A DNA stretch of 13,984 nucleotides from an uncultured Actinomycetes bacterium (lineage in GTDB: Bacteria; Actinomycetota; Actinomycetes; S36-B12): the NCBI GenBank assembly GCA_903848435.1, contig CAINGG010000227.1:1-13984 (forward strand), written 5' to 3'. This document shows positions 12,763-13,984 of the stretch, piece by piece (position 1 is the first letter of the stretch; every line of letters begins with the position of its first letter). The position numbers and the translations under genes were made by a program. Under the pieces are notes generated by a model. The model saw only the letters and a list, made by a program, of their open reading frames with translations. It was not told the origin of the DNA and did no database searches.

Positions 12763-13902
12763 CGGAGTCGTCAACCGACGTACGACGAGATCGGCCAGTA
12801 AGCGCCCGCCTGGAGTGAGGCTCACGCGCTCGGAGGGATCGACCTGGCACAGGCCCTCGGCGACGAGATCGGCGACGACACCGGCGTCAAGGCCTGCTGT
12901 CGGCAGGCCTTCGCGCAGCCGGATGCGCAGCATGATGTCTTCGACGCGCACGTCATCGGCGGTGAGCTGCTCCCAGCTGTCGACGGCCAACTCCCCCGCA
13001 TCGATGCGCGCGGCGTAGGAAGCTGGATGCTTGACGTTCCACCAGCGCACGCCGCCCAGGTGCCCATGGGCGCCGGGACCGGCACCCCACCAATTCGCCC
13101 CCCGCCAGTAGCCCAGGTTGTGCCGACACTCGCCCCCGGGCAGGGCCCAGTTGGACACCTCGTACCACTCCATGCCACCCTCACGCGCTGCCGCATCGAT
13201 GATCGCGTAGCGGTCGGCCGCAACGTCGTCGTCCGGCGCGGGCAGCTCGCCGCGGGCGACCTGTCGCGCGAGCCGGGTGCCAGGCTCAACGATGAGCGAG
13301 TACGCCGACAGGTGGTCGATGCCTGCATCGAGCACGCCATCGAGCGATCGGGCCAGGTCGGCCTCGGTCTCGCCCGGCGTCGCGTAGATGAGGTCGGCGC
13401 TCACGTGATCGAAACCCGCCTTGCGCGCTTCGCGCAACGCGTCGATGGAGCGACCCGGCGTGTGGGTCCGATCGAGCGCCGCGAGCACGTGCGGCGCAAG
13501 GCTCTGCACGCCGAAGGACATGCGCGTGAAGCCGCCCCTTCGCAGGGCGGCCATGCCCACCTGGTCGATGGAGTCGGGATTGGCCTCGGTGGTCACCTCG
13601 GAGCCGGGCGCAAGGCCGAACTCCGCGCGTACGGCGTCGAGGATGCGGACCAGGCCGGCGGCGCCCAGGAGCGTCGGTGTGCCCCCGCCGACGAAGACGG
13701 TCGAGAGGGGCGGTGCGTCCGGGAGCGACCGGCGGGCCAGACGAAGCTCGCCGATGAGAGTCTCGGCGTAGGTCGCCCGGCTCACGCCCGGCCCGAGCTC
13801 CTCGGCCGTGTAGGTGTTGAAGTCGCAGTAGCCGCAGCGGCTCGCGCAATACGGCACGTGCAGATAGAGACCCCACGGCGCACGCACGCGAGCACTGGTC
13901 AT
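12718..13902 (-). CDS. hemW: Radical SAM family heme chaperone HemW
   Basis: HemW is a HemN-related radical SAM protein that binds heme and is proposed to deliver it to apoproteins; it is often misannotated as coproporphyrinogen III dehydrogenase. Starting at ATG 13902 it has 394 residues. The [4Fe-4S] motif CASRCGYCDF has C19, C23 and C26; GGGTPTLL is at 72-79 and SFGVQS at 129-134. The HemW-specific heme motif HNLGYW is at 261-266, followed by the C-terminal winged-helix-like HemN_C region. The start is uncertain: the frame extends up to a TTG at 13944, with GTG at 13920 having GAGGA about 11 bases upstream, while ATG 13902 has no clear ribosome site but gives the normal N-terminus. Its final 15 or so codons overlap the convergent TM2 gene. 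In many actinobacteria lepA lies upstream; here the upstream DNA looks foreign. Confidence 0.94.
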   Translation of the reverse strand: MTSARVRAPWGLYLHVPYCASRCGYCDFNTYTAEELGPGVSRATYAETLIGELRLARRSLPDAPPLSTVFVGGGTPTLLGAAGLVRILDAVRAEFGLAPGSEVTTEANPDSIDQVGMAALRRGGFTRMSFGVQSLAPHVLAALDRTHTPGRSIDALREARKAGFDHVSADLIYATPGETEADLARSLDGVLDAGIDHLSAYSLIVEPGTRLARQVARGELPAPDDDVAADRYAIIDAAAREGGMEWYEVSNWALPGGECRHNLGYWRGANWWGAGPGAHGHLGGVRWWNVKHPASYAARIDAGELAVDSWEQLTADDVRVEDIMLRIRLREGLPTAGLDAGVVADLVAEGLCQVDPSERVSLTPGGRLLADLVVRRLTTPSRSQGPTVGVGLQA

Positions 13903-13929
13903 CAACTCTGACACCAACACCTGACCGAT

Positions 13930-13984
13930 TGTCCTCTGAATCAAGAAGTTCCCTGCAATGGGGAGTTTTTACATTGACAGGACA
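13930..13984. repeat. AT-rich imperfect 24-bp dyad at the right edge, possible insertion-sequence end
   Basis: TGTCCTCTGAAT (from 13930 rightward) and its counterpart on the other strand TGTCCTGTCAAT (from 13984 leftward) begin two facing 24-base arms that agree at 17 of 24 positions, separated by seven bases (13954-13960). The last 64 bases are about 45% G+C against roughly two-thirds elsewhere. TG...CA ends and the GGGGAGTTTTTACATTGACA stretch resemble terminal DNA of IS21-like elements in actinobacteria. That resemblance is from memory, the element's body is outside the window, and a native hemW promoter region cannot be excluded. Confidence 0.45.

Noticed and set aside
1..13984. tRNA, rRNA, CRISPR array, prophage or biosynthetic cluster
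   Set aside because: Nearly all bases are covered by recognised protein genes, the gaps are short, and none shows tRNA-like folding, regularly spaced repeats or such gene content.

Overview
The window is high-GC DNA (roughly two-thirds G+C by eye) with dense, mostly minus-strand genes, frequent GTG starts and many ATGA/GTGA stop-start overlaps. The gene content and order (hemW, hrcA-dnaJ, rsmE, HIT, phoH, ybeY, CBS-domain protein, cytidine-deaminase-like protein, era, recO, uppS) match the conserved chromosomal block of Actinomycetota such as Mycobacterium and Streptomyces. I cannot place it to genus. It is a housekeeping region with a few accessory touches; I see no phage, CRISPR, defence or biosynthetic cluster.

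Layout from right to left, following transcription of most genes. At the far right edge is an AT-rich imperfect dyad that resembles insertion-sequence end DNA, lying just upstream of hemW (minus). hemW converges on, and overlaps by 45 bp, a small TM2-domain membrane protein gene (plus). That gene is divergent from hrcA, and the shared gap holds a perfect CIRCE operator. From hrcA a tightly packed minus-strand run continues: dnaJ, rsmE, a HIT hydrolase, phoH, ybeY, a CNNM/CBS (CorC-HlyC type) membrane protein, a degenerate cytidine deaminase, an EamA-family transporter and era. Most junctions overlap by 1-11 bases, so translational coupling is likely.

A plus-strand AI-2E-family transporter is then inserted between era and recO. 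It shares the four bases CTAG with era at their convergent stop codons. recO and uppS follow on the minus strand, separated by a large perfect hairpin. uppS overlaps a YraQ/ArsP-type permease, which in turn overlaps a TIGR03943-family partner with a His-rich linker. That last gene is cut by the left window edge.

Functional themes: heat-shock control (HrcA, DnaJ, CIRCE); 16S rRNA and small-subunit maturation (RsmE, YbeY, Era, with PhoH as usual neighbour); recombination (RecO); polyprenyl carrier synthesis (UppS); a probable metal-handling membrane pair (permease plus TIGR03943); and heme trafficking (HemW). There is no gene-free stretch longer than about 115 bases.
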